From: Bdellovibrio sp. | Lineage (GTDB): Bacteria > Bdellovibrionota > Bdellovibrionia > Bdellovibrionales > Bdellovibrionaceae | Reading direction: 5' to 3' | DNA: 64,000 nt | Assembly: GCA_014376435.1 (NCBI GenBank) | Contig: JACMRL010000033.1 | Location: 86,265 to 150,264 of the forward strand | Shown here: piece after piece, positions 56,211 to 64,000 of the stretch | Position numbering within the stretch: the stretch's first letter is position 1 | Layout: every line of letters begins with the position of its first letter | The notes under the pieces: generated by a model | What the model saw: only the letters and a program-made list of their open reading frames with translations | Databases searched by the model: none | What the model was told of the DNA's origin: nothing | Program-made: the position numbers and the translations under genes

Positions 56211-56430
56211 TTTGTGTCCGACGATTTCGTGTTCGAAAATGGCAGTTTTCAAAAAATTGCTAAAAATAAAAGGACACCTGTCGGACACAAACGCGATTTT
56301 TTTGAAATTTCGGACACAGAAATTTTTCATTTTTTGTGTCCGAAAAGATTTTCTGAGGGCCTCTTTTTGGGCTTAGAAATGAGCCTAAAAAGAGGCTCTC
56401 AGATCATCGGACATCCAAAAAATCGGACAC
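56211..56430. repeat. Cluster of TCGGACAC octamers and inverted repeats
   Basis: Five exact TCGGACAC sites on either strand: 56214-56221 (as GTGTCCGA), 56281-56288, 56310-56317, 56336-56343 (as GTGTCCGA) and 56423-56430; TCGGACAT is at 56407. Two form inverted repeats: TTTGTGTCCGAC (56211-56222) with GTCGGACACAAA (56280-56291), and TCGGACACA (56310) with TGTGTCCGA (56335). A long stem-loop at 56355-56400 lies inside the cluster. No gene is seen here. Confidence 0.75.
56355..56400 (+). other. 21-bp stem-loop
   Basis: Arms 56355-56375 and 56380-56400 pair over 21 positions, with loop GAAA. The three non-Watson-Crick positions are all G-U compatible when read as plus-strand RNA, which suggests an RNA structure on that strand. 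No U-run follows, so it is not an ordinary terminator. Confidence 0.55.
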
Positions 56431-56444
56431 CGGAAAAGGCACGA

Positions 56445-56489
56445 TGAAAAGTGCGTTTATTTTGAATTGAGAGCTTTCTCGATTTTCTC
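56445..56489. repeat. 45-bp direct repeat, copy B
   Basis: Identical to 54432-54476; covers the 3' end of fibre fragment B and its downstream bases. The 45-bp pair brackets the toxin-antitoxin and integrase remnants. Confidence 0.85.
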
Positions 56490-57027
56490 AAGACGAAGCT
56501 CAAGCTCTTTAATTTTTTGATCCTTGGCTTTGTCATTAGCTTTAAGCTTTTCGTTCTCAGTCTCGAGTTTAATGGCTTTAGCGTTCACAGAAGCAATCGC
56601 ACGGTCTTTGGTAGTATCTTTGATCTTGAGTGCATTAACATCATCCTCAACGCCTGTAATGCGATTGTAGAGCGTTTTCACAGCTTCTATCAACGGAGCT
56701 ACCAGGGCAGGATAGTTGACAGACTTAAAGCCATCTTTATTGGTATCGACAACCTCGGGAAATACTTTTTCTACTTCCTGGGCAATTACGCCAATTTGAT
56801 GACGATCATAAAACTGCCGCGCTGGAAATTCTGAACTTCGCCAATTGTATTCAACACCGCGAATAGAAAGAATTTTTTCCAACGAAAGATCTAAAGTTTG
56901 AATATCTTTTTTAAATCTGATGTCCGAAGTTAAAGCAACACCCGCTGCGCGAACGCTTCCTGATGCGTTGATATCTCCGCCCTGTACATCGAGTTTGTAG
57001 CCTGGGGTTGTTGTACCGATACCAACG
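56457..57027 (-). pseudogene. 3' fragment of a tail-fibre gene with Peptidase_S74 chaperone, copy B
   Basis: One open frame of about 190 codons without a plausible start runs to the junction at 57027. In order: VGIGTTTPGYKLDVQGG (fibre motif), TSDIRFKKDIQ (the S-D-x-R-x-K catalytic motif of the self-cleaving intramolecular chaperone), HQIGVIAQEVEKVFPEVV (S74 core), YPALVAPLIEAVKTLYN, then coiled coil to RLEKIEKALNSK. The end at 57027 is abrupt: the next base begins unrelated plus-strand sequence. It is an orphan C-terminal cassette of a fibre like the large one in this window. Confidence 0.78.
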
Positions 57028-57507
57028 GATCACAAAGATGCGGCTGAATTAACTCCGCATCCTTTTTCAGAAATTAAATTAGACCAGTTATCGATGCTGA
57101 ATGTGGCGAAGAAGCCAATGCAGTACGAACCCGGCCCGGTACTAGCGAGTCGCGGAATGAAGCCTTTGGTAATCGATGCATTTCAGTCGGACTTGGCTGA
57201 GAATAACTATATGCAAATTTTATTTCCGAAAATGAATTCAGATTTGCAAAAAAAGAAAATTGATAATCACTTTTCAGTTTTAGAAAAAGGTCAGTTAAAA
57301 AGTTTGCTATCAACCAGTAAAACCGAAATGAAAAATTTTATCCTTGAGGGGCTTGCGACCGAGATTAAGCAGATATCACAAAATAAATCGGTCGCACTGT
57401 TGGGACCCTTGCAGCATTTGGTTCCGCTGGTCGGTAAATCTGATTCATTCGCTCGCGCGGACGAGTTTTCATGGACGAAAGAAATCATGAAGCGAGTTAC
57501 GAAATGA
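57028..57507 (+). pseudogene. Hydantoinase/oxoprolinase A-like remnant (C-terminal part)
   Basis: An open frame, entering directly from the junction, with a segment AKKPMQYEPGPVLASRGMKPLVIDAFQSDL resembling the late part of HyuA/5-oxoprolinase A (G-x-x-PGPA-x-x-x-GG-x-PTVTDA). Everything upstream is missing. It ends with a 4-nt overlap into the B-like remnant. Similarity is judged by eye and is moderate. Confidence 0.5.
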
Positions 57508-58750
57508 ACGCAGCTTTAATTCATAATCAAATTCGGCAATTAATGTGGTCATTTAAATCTTGCTCAACAGTAAATTCTGACGGAACACTGCTATCTTCGA
57601 ACGATCGCACTTCAGAATTATTAACGACAACCCGCCTTGTGGCTTTTCAAATTGTTAAAAAATATCTAAATCCCCAACCGAAAGATCTATTCTTCATGAA
57701 TGATCCTAAAAATGGTGGCTACAGTTTTTTAAAATTGATTTTTGTGGCCGCGATTGACGCAAATTTATTTTTAATTTGGGATGAGCCGAATCCGCTGATT
57801 GATTTTAAATTCCGCCGACTCCACTTTATGAAAAAGATCAAAAAAATGAATTTGTATGGAAGGCCTTAGTCGACAATAACGAAAATGCAATTGCACTTAA
57901 AGAATTTTTTGAAAACGAAAAAAGTAAAATTGATGTGATTGCTAGCCAAACTTCACTTATGAAAAATTTAGCGTAACCGAAGAACCAGGCGCTTTGGCTC
58001 AAGGCGACGCAAGAAGTCTTCGAACACCAGTTTTCTAATAAAGCCCTCGGCTCTTTCGATTGCCAATACAAAACGTCTGCGAATCAAATTATAAGACTAA
58101 AGTTTACGGCGGAGGAACGACAAAATGTAAAGTCGATCGCTTTAGACTTTACAAATTCAAGTCCGGCGACAAACTATCACACGGCATCTCACGTGATTGA
58201 AAGCGGCATATTGCAGAAGCTGATTCAATTTTACCAGATTGAAAGTTATTTATCACAATCGGTACTAGATAAAATAAAAATTATTTTGCCTCCAAAGTCG
58301 ATTGCATCAAAAGCCCACCCGGTCGGCGCATTCAACCACAAAATCCAGTCGATATGTATGCAACTTTGCCAGGATAATTTGACGCAGCTGAATTCACAAA
58401 TTCGTAAATCAAGCGCCACTTTTGAAATTGATTCGGAACTAAATCTTGAGCTGAAATCGAAAAACAGAAATTACCGACTTAAATTTCACCAGAAAAATGT
58501 GAGCCTGCTAAATTTTGAACAGCTTATTCAAGAAAAAATTATCAGCGTCAAAAAAATGCAGAAGACTGAACAGTTTTTTCATCTCAGCTTTAAAGTCTTA
58601 CAGCCTAAGATTGAACAACTAAAAGTTACGACCAAGTTGGGCTGCATGAAACAAGGTGAAGTTGTTAAGATTAACGGTGAAACTTTTTTAGCGAATGAGT
58701 GCGCGATTAAAGCCGGAGAAACCGTTACGCTGAAGTGGGCTTTCGCTTAG
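57504..58750 (+). pseudogene. Hydantoinase B/oxoprolinase-like remnant with frameshifts
   Basis: The first 110 codons carry LNPQPKDLFFMNDPKNGGYSFLKL, close to the HyuB block GDVxxxNDPxxGG. Near 57808-57835 the frame shifts by one, near 57890 again, and a TAA at 57974-57976 follows; beyond it the same frame resumes with SIALDFTNSSPATNYHTASHVIESGIL, like HyuB's DFSGTSP block, and continues to 58750. Three lesions make it non-functional. The gene pair would have opened cyclic amide or oxoproline substrates. Confidence 0.55.
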
Positions 58751-58782
58751 TTGGAATAACTCGTTTTTTCTGCAATAATATT

Positions 58783-61700
58783 TTAATTTTTGCAAAATGG
58801 TGCCGCCGGATCTTTGGTGCAGACCCATTCCTGCAAATTTTTGTTATCTTCACGTAACTTATTAAGTATTTCACTAGCCTCTTTAAGCTGCGTTTTCGTG
58901 GCGATATTTTCATTTTCAAGCTGTTTATTCTGATCTTTTAACGAGGCAAGATTTCGGTGAATCAATGAACTGTCAGCGCTCCATTGTGCGTATAGGCCTT
59001 TGATGCCTTCTATCAATAAAGGAATCAACTCTGTGTATTTTACGCCAAGAAAACCGTCTTTTTCAGATACAGCTTCTGGTAATACTTTAAGAACGTCTTG
59101 CGCAATGACTCCGGCGTGCCGCGCAGCCTGGTCGTCTTCTGAACGATACAGGTAAGTTACTCCGTTTAACTGCATGACTTTGCTGAGACCATCTTCTACC
59201 GGTCTAATAGCTTTTTTAATTCTTGAATCCGATCCAGCACTCCAACTTGTCGCACCGGCTGACATCCATACTCCAGCGTTTGCTTGGGTATAAATAATAA
59301 AATTGTTATTACCGTCAGGACCCACCTTCCAATAATTTCCGCCCGCTACGGTTGTATTTCTAAGAATGGATGGTGCAACGTTGATCCCGCCGCCACCGTT
59401 CACTTCTAAGGTTGCGAGCGGATTTATCGTCCCTACACCGACGTTTCCGCTTTGCTTGAAAGTTACGTTTGGCGTGAAAGTCACAACTCCGTCAGCGGAG
59501 CCACTTGGTGCGGTATTAAAAGTAATATCGCCCGCAGTTGCCGTAGTTGTTATATCAAAATTAATGTAGCTAGCTCCGCCAGCACGTGCGTATTTGCTTG
59601 AAACATTATAATAATGATTTGAACCAATGAATGCTTCGTTGGCGTTGGTAGCTAAACGGAGAGCGCCCCCATTTGTAACCCCGCCTGTACCGTAGTCAAT
59701 AAATTGCTCACCGTTTGCTACAAATAGTTTTGTATAGGGGTTTGCCGTCCCAATACCCACGTTTCCAGCTAAGACAGCGATTGGGCTGTTGGTTAGGTTG
59801 GTCGAGCTTGACCACACTGGAAGATAGCCAGCGGTTCCCGTGCCCGCAACTGACCCACTTGCCAGCGGCGCAAGTAATGAGCCCATAAAATATGTATACT
59901 GATTAGTTCCACCGATTGTCGTGTATGCACCGTTTTGTGCGTATAACTCAATGTAATCTGTCGTACCATTCATATCAACTACTGCCGATGAAATCGGGCT
60001 CGCATCTGTAGATGAATATTGATAATTTGCAGAAACGATCGCGCCATTTTTTCTGATCTCAACAATACAATAACTACCGTTTGTTGGAAAACAATATGCA
60101 CTTCCCGTAATTAAATACTTACCGGCGACCGTAGGCAAAAAGCGATCAGCGGCGAAATTACTATTTGTATCAAAGGTGTTACTTACGACCTTACTCCAAC
60201 CTGTTAATTTGGTTGTTACTCCCGCCGTTACAGTTTGATTAACTCCATTTTTATTCACATAGAAACTTGGCCCGGCAACACCAGCACCCGACGCAGCCGT
60301 GGCTTGAATCGTTCCATCCGGAAACTTAAAACCGCCGGAAGACGAGTGAATAATTCCCGCGACAGATAACGGAAAAGCCGGCGTAGTCGTTCCGATACCG
60401 ACGTTACCGCTCGATCTTGAAATATCACCACTGCCGTTTGTAACCCATTGCGAAGAAACTTTGTTATTGAACGTCGTAAAATCTGAAGAAGCTAAGTATC
60501 CATTTACTGAAGCCGTCGCGCGTGAAATATCAATCGATGGTGAAGTACTCGACGCACTCACCGTGATAGGATTTCCTGAAGTAGACGCTGCCGTTGCACT
60601 TGTTACGGATCCTGACCCTTTAGATGCGAAGATTGAAAAATCTGAAGATGCTAAGTATCCATTCACTGATGCCGTCGCGCGAGAGATATCAATCGATGGT
60701 GAAGTACTCGATGCACTCACCGTGATTGGATTTCCTGTAGTTAAAGCAGAAGTAGCGCCAGTCACTGATCCCGAACCTTTAGCCAAGAAGATTGAGAAAT
60801 CTGAAGACGCTAAATATCCGTTTACTGAAGCCGTCGCACGTGAGATATCAATCGATGGCGAAGTACTTGATGCACTTACCGTGATCGGATTTCCCGAAGT
60901 TGCTGCAGCCGTTGCACCATTCACTGAACCTTTGTTATTAAAAGTTGTAAAATCCGCAGAAGATAAATAACCATTTACTGAAGCCGTAGCTTTTGAAATA
61001 TCAATCGATGGTGAAGTACTCGATGCACTCACCGTGATTGGATTTCCTGTAGTTAAAGCAGATGTAGCGCCAGTCACTGATCCAGAGCCTTTAGCGTTGA
61101 AGATTGAAAAATCTGAAGATGCTAAGTATCCGTTTACTAAAGCCGTCGCACGCGAGATATCAATCGAAGGTGACGTACTCGATGCACTTACCGTGATTGG
61201 ATTTCCCGAAGTTGCGGCTGCCGTTGCACTTGTCACTGATCCAGAGCCTTTAGCTGCAAAGATTGAAAAGTCTGAAGATGCTAAGTATCCGTTTACTAAA
61301 GCTGTCGCACGCGAGATATCGATTGATGGTGAAGTACTTGATGCACTTACCGTGATCGGATTTCCCGAAGTAGCGGCAGCAGTCGCACTTGTTACTGATC
61401 CAGAGCCTTTAGCGTTGAAGATTGAAAAATCTGAAGATGCTAAGTATCCATTCACCGACGCTGTCGCACGCGAGATATCGATTGATGGTGAAGTACTTGA
61501 TGCACTCACCGTGATCGGATTTCCTGAAGTAGATGCGGCGGTTGCGCTTGTTACTGATCCGGAACCTTTAGCTGCAAAGATTGAAAAGTCTGAAGATGCT
61601 AAGTATCCATTCACTGACGCCGTCGCCCGCGAAATATCAATCGATGGCGAAGTACTCGATGCACTCACCGTGATCGGATTTCCCGAAGTAGATGCAGCCG

Positions 61701-64000
61701 TTGCACTTGTCACTGATCCGGAGCCTTTAGCTGCGAAGATTGAAAAATCTGAAGATGCTAAGTATCCGTTTACTGAAGCTGTAGCGCGCGAGATATCGAT
61801 CGATGGTGAAGCACTCGACGCACTCACCGTGATCGGATTTCCAGAAGTCGCCGCAGCTGTGGCGCCTGTTACTGAGCCAGAACCTTTAGCCAAGAAGATT
61901 GAAAAATCTGAAGCCGCTAAGTATCCATTCACTGATGCCGTCGCGCGCGAGATATCAATCGATGGTGACGTACTTGATGCACTCACCGTGATTGGGTTTC
62001 CCGAAGTTGCCGCAGCGGTTGCACTTGTTACTGTACCTGAACCACCACCGATGACAGATCCGTTTACACGAAATGCGCCTGTTACATTCACATCACCTAC
62101 AACAGAAAGCGCATAACCTGGCGAAGCCGTGCCAATACCGACGTTACCATTACTATCAATTCTAAATTTTTCAGTTGCTGCGCCTGCTGATCCAGTTAAA
62201 AAACGAATCGTTCCATCGTTTCGCAGTTGTGAGCCAGCTTTTATATTTCCAGTCCCCAAATCATAGCTAAGTAAGTCAATTCCTTGCGTACTATTTCCGT
62301 TTTGATAACTTTGAACCACTGACGGAGTACCAGAATTAAAATTTGTTGGCGCAAAAATAAACCCGCCATTCGTAGCACCATCAGTTGGAGCTCTAACATG
62401 TAACTGTCCCGATGGCGCTGTCGTTCCGATACCGACGTTGCCAGCGAAATAGTTTGAATCACTAGCGCCGGCTTGGTAAATTCCCCATTTTTGAGTTGCA
62501 TTTACGGGATCGATATAAACGCCGTACCCATTGGTGATTGTTCCGCCGCCATTTCTGATAACAAAGCGACCGGCATAAGCCGACGTCAAAGAGCCTCCGG
62601 GATCTTGCGAAATCTGCGAGATAATACCATGGCCTTCGGTGGCAGTTCCGGTAGCTGAACCTGAAAAACTGAAACTACCGCCGGCTAAAAAGCTTGGATA
62701 AACAAGGGTGTACGAGCCCGTACTTGCAAGTCGATAAGACCCGGCTATCCCTGCGCCGTAGGTAGCCGCGTTGGCGCTCGTTACTGCACCTGAAATTCCG
62801 AAGGCCTGACCTGACGCTGTAGAGTTTGACGATACATCAAAGCTAATGCCTGTCATTGGTCCAGAAAATCCAGAGGTATTAGTTAAATTGCCTCTTATTC
62901 CGTACTTAAAACCTGAGCCAAACCCTGGAAAGCCTTGCATGCTTAGGAGCTCATCATTTGTCATGCCCCAGCCGTATGGATTATCCCAAATGGACATTTT
63001 GGAATTTGCGGTAACATTTCCAACACCGGAATTTCCATGCACATAAAGTCCGTTCGGCTGTCCAGCGATTGATGTCGACCCGATCGTGGCGTTACCCGCA
63101 ACATTAAGCATACTTTGCGGCGCTGTCGTTCCGATACCGACGTTGCCACCAGTGTATGTGATGTCACTACTGGCATTGGTTACCCACTGGGAAATAGTTG
63201 GCGTGTACGTTAACGCTGTCGTGATATCAGATGATGTCATCGTGATACCGTGACCTACTAAAGTTGTAGGAACACCCGTTAATTTACTAAACGCCATCGA
63301 GGTGATTTTTGCGTTCGTCACCGCACCCGCCGCGATCACTGCGTTTGGTAAAGTTCCCGTTAGATCTCCGCTTAAGCTTGTCGCTGATTGAAAAGCTCCG
63401 GTAATGCGTGCATCATTGCCCGCTGCAACCGTATTGATGCCCGTACCGACGTTAATAGTTAATACAGGCGCTGTTCCGCCGTTAGCCACAGATAAATAAC
63501 TAGTAGCACTGCTAACGTTACTGACGCCGCTAGCATTAGAGTTATCCGTTGATGCTGCCCAGCTGGTACCTGTCCACTTTAATACTTGTCCGGGCGTTGC
63601 CCCGCCTTGTAATAGACCAGTGATCGGAACAGTCTCTGCTAGTTCCGCAAACATCGCGTAGGGTACGCTATTGATATCCATTGGAGGCAAAGTCTGCCAC
63701 CCGTTCACACTACCATCATTGAATTGCATCACTAATCTGCGATTTGAAGTTAACCCCGGAGAATATGTTGGCGGAGGACCATTGGCTACTTGACACGTAT
63801 AAGACGCTGTCGCGTTATTAAAAGCATCGTACCACTGCATACCACCCGCTAGCGGATAACTACGTGTACCAGCACCTAGTGCTAAGACTACACTACCGCT
63901 CGAAGACGATAAATCAACCGAAGGAAAAGTTTCAGAATAAATCACGCAAGTTGAAAGTGGATTCATCAGCGAAAATTTAAACTGCACACCACTTGCCTCA
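58783..64000 (-). CDS. Giant phage-tail-like host-recognition fibre with Peptidase_S74 chaperone (5' partial)
   Basis: At least 1,738 residues; the frame is open to the window edge (EASGVQFKFSLMNP across it), so the start lies beyond. Order from N to C: fibre N-terminal part (LGAGTRSYPLAGGMQWYDA, then TPGQVLKWTGTSW), GNVGIGTTAP fibre motifs, a long beta-rich stretch, ten 53-residue repeats (60460-62043), a C1q/TNF-like jelly-roll candidate near 59865-60275 (FYVNKNGVNQ ... YFMGSLL), GNVGIGTANP, then the S74 domain (SDSRIKKAI, RHAGVIAQDVLKVLPEAV) and a coiled coil ending WVCTKDPAAPFCKN. The design (trimeric fibre, cleaved chaperone) is that of Bdellovibrio mosaic adhesive trimer proteins. Prey binding is inference. 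Confidence 0.85.
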   Translation of the reverse strand, partial: EASGVQFKFSLMNPLSTCVIYSETFPSVDLSSSSGSVVLALGAGTRSYPLAGGMQWYDAFNNATASYTCQVANGPPPTYSPGLTSNRRLVMQFNDGSVNGWQTLPPMDINSVPYAMFAELAETVPITGLLQGGATPGQVLKWTGTSWAASTDNSNASGVSNVSSATSYLSVANGGTAPVLTINVGTGINTVAAGNDARITGAFQSATSLSGDLTGTLPNAVIAAGAVTNAKITSMAFSKLTGVPTTLVGHGITMTSSDITTALTYTPTISQWVTNASSDITYTGGNVGIGTTAPQSMLNVAGNATIGSTSIAGQPNGLYVHGNSGVGNVTANSKMSIWDNPYGWGMTNDELLSMQGFPGFGSGFKYGIRGNLTNTSGFSGPMTGISFDVSSNSTASGQAFGISGAVTSANAATYGAGIAGSYRLASTGSYTLVYPSFLAGGSFSFSGSATGTATEGHGIISQISQDPGGSLTSAYAGRFVIRNGGGTITNGYGVYIDPVNATQKWGIYQAGASDSNYFAGNVGIGTTAPSGQLHVRAPTDGATNGGFIFAPTNFNSGTPSVVQSYQNGNSTQGIDLLSYDLGTGNIKAGSQLRNDGTIRFLTGSAGAATEKFRIDSNGNVGIGTASPGYALSVVGDVNVTGAFRVNGSVIGGGSGTVTSATAAATSGNPITVSASSTSPSIDISRATASVNGYLAASDFSIFLAKGSGSVTGATAAATSGNPITVSASSASPSIDISRATASVNGYLASSDFSIFAAKGSGSVTSATAASTSGNPITVSASSTSPSIDISRATASVNGYLASSDFSIFAAKGSGSVTSATAASTSGNPITVSASSTSPSIDISRATASVNGYLASSDFSIFNAKGSGSVTSATAAATSGNPITVSASSTSPSIDISRATALVNGYLASSDFSIFAAKGSGSVTSATAAATSGNPITVSASSTSPSIDISRATALVNGYLASSDFSIFNAKGSGSVTGATSALTTGNPITVSASSTSPSIDISKATASVNGYLSSADFTTFNNKGSVNGATAAATSGNPITVSASSTSPSIDISRATASVNGYLASSDFSIFLAKGSGSVTGATSALTTGNPITVSASSTSPSIDISRATASVNGYLASSDFSIFASKGSGSVTSATAASTSGNPITVSASSTSPSIDISRATASVNGYLASSDFTTFNNKVSSQWVTNGSGDISRSSGNVGIGTTTPAFPLSVAGIIHSSSGGFKFPDGTIQATAASGAGVAGPSFYVNKNGVNQTVTAGVTTKLTGWSKVVSNTFDTNSNFAADRFLPTVAGKYLITGSAYCFPTNGSYCIVEIRKNGAIVSANYQYSSTDASPISSAVVDMNGTTDYIELYAQNGAYTTIGGTNQYTYFMGSLLAPLASGSVAGTGTAGYLPVWSSSTNLTNSPIAVLAGNVGIGTANPYTKLFVANGEQFIDYGTGGVTNGGALRLATNANEAFIGSNHYYNVSSKYARAGGASYINFDITTTATAGDITFNTAPSGSADGVVTFTPNVTFKQSGNVGVGTINPLATLEVNGGGGINVAPSILRNTTVAGGNYWKVGPDGNNNFIIYTQANAGVWMSAGATSWSAGSDSRIKKAIRPVEDGLSKVMQLNGVTYLYRSEDDQAARHAGVIAQDVLKVLPEAVSEKDGFLGVKYTELIPLLIEGIKGLYAQWSADSSLIHRNLASLKDQNKQLENENIATKTQLKEASEILNKLREDNKNLQEWVCTKDPAAPFCKN
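60460..62043 (-). repeat. Ten tandem 159-bp repeats in the fibre gene
   Basis: Ten units of GSGSVTSATAAATSGNPITV...SIFAAK, 53 residues each (159 bp), except the eighth at 51 residues (153 bp). Nine x 159 plus 153 gives 1584 bp, exactly the interval from 60460 to 62043. Units differ at a few positions (A/S, LAK/AAK/NAK endings), so the array is recently expanded or homogenised. The unit resembles NGYLSSADFTTFNNK-type repeats of phage tail fibres, and probably forms a triple-beta stalk. Confidence 0.92.

Noticed and set aside
60461..62116. Long open frames on the plus strand (169 and 360 codons) opposite the fibre repeats
   Set aside because: They are antisense to the 159-bp repeat array and repeat with it; the minus-strand frame has fibre domains, so the opposite frame is a by-product of the repeat's composition.
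1..64000. CRISPR arrays, tRNA or rRNA genes
   Set aside because: No spacer-like regular repeats, cloverleaf-like or rRNA-like blocks were seen; the only regular array is the protein-coding 159-bp repeat.

Overview
The window looks like a chromosomal stretch of a Bdellovibrio-like predatory bacterium (Bdellovibrionota). The DNA is AT-rich, with many A/T-ending codons, which fits low-GC members of the group better than Bdellovibrio bacteriovorus itself. The evidence is the gene content: Gram-negative envelope genes (lpxC, lptF, TamB/Omp85), many lipoproteins and exported proteins of unknown function, a papain-type exported protease, and a very large phage-tail-fibre-like protein with an intramolecular chaperone of the kind described as a host-recognition fibre in Bdellovibrio. 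The organism call is inference; no rRNA or tRNA gene was seen.

Positions 1-54,313 are a compact, mostly housekeeping chromosome in short operons, many with 1-11 nt start/stop overlaps. They hold, in order: two unassigned enzymes, a ChaN-like protein, rpmG-dcd, a lipoprotein/outer-membrane pair, a DUF1338 protein, a PBP4-type peptidase, an FNR-type reductase, EamA and TerC/DUF475 membrane proteins, uvrA-fur-folE2 with a near-consensus Fur-type palindrome, maf-cdd, ppiD, the mreC-mreD-mrdA-rodA cell-shape operon, trxA, lptF, dprA, a LysM protein, a comEC split into two genes, ald, lpxC, an exported cysteine protease, ruvCAB, efp, a TPR-tamB-Omp85 operon, and prpD-prpB of the methylcitrate pathway.

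Positions 54,314-58,780 are a gene graveyard. They hold two 3'-terminal fragments of tail-fibre genes (sharing an exact 45-bp direct repeat), an intact Phd/YefM-type antitoxin next to a ParE-like toxin with an in-frame stop, a truncated tyrosine recombinase with an in-frame stop, a dense cluster of TCGGACAC octamers with inverted repeats and a long stem-loop, and remnants of a hydantoinase/oxoprolinase A-B pair with two frameshifts and a stop. This is the accessory, rearranged part of the window.

Positions 58,783-64,000 (minus strand, 5' end beyond the window) encode a fibre of more than 1,730 residues. From N to C it has an adhesin-stalk segment, ten near-identical 53-residue repeats (9 x 159 bp plus one of 153 bp), a C1q/TNF-like jelly-roll candidate, GxGIGT-type fibre motifs, a Peptidase_S74 self-cleaving chaperone and a coiled coil. 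Together with the orphan S74 fragments next door, this suggests a locus where host-recognition fibres are built and remodelled by recombination. It is the most interesting part of the window.
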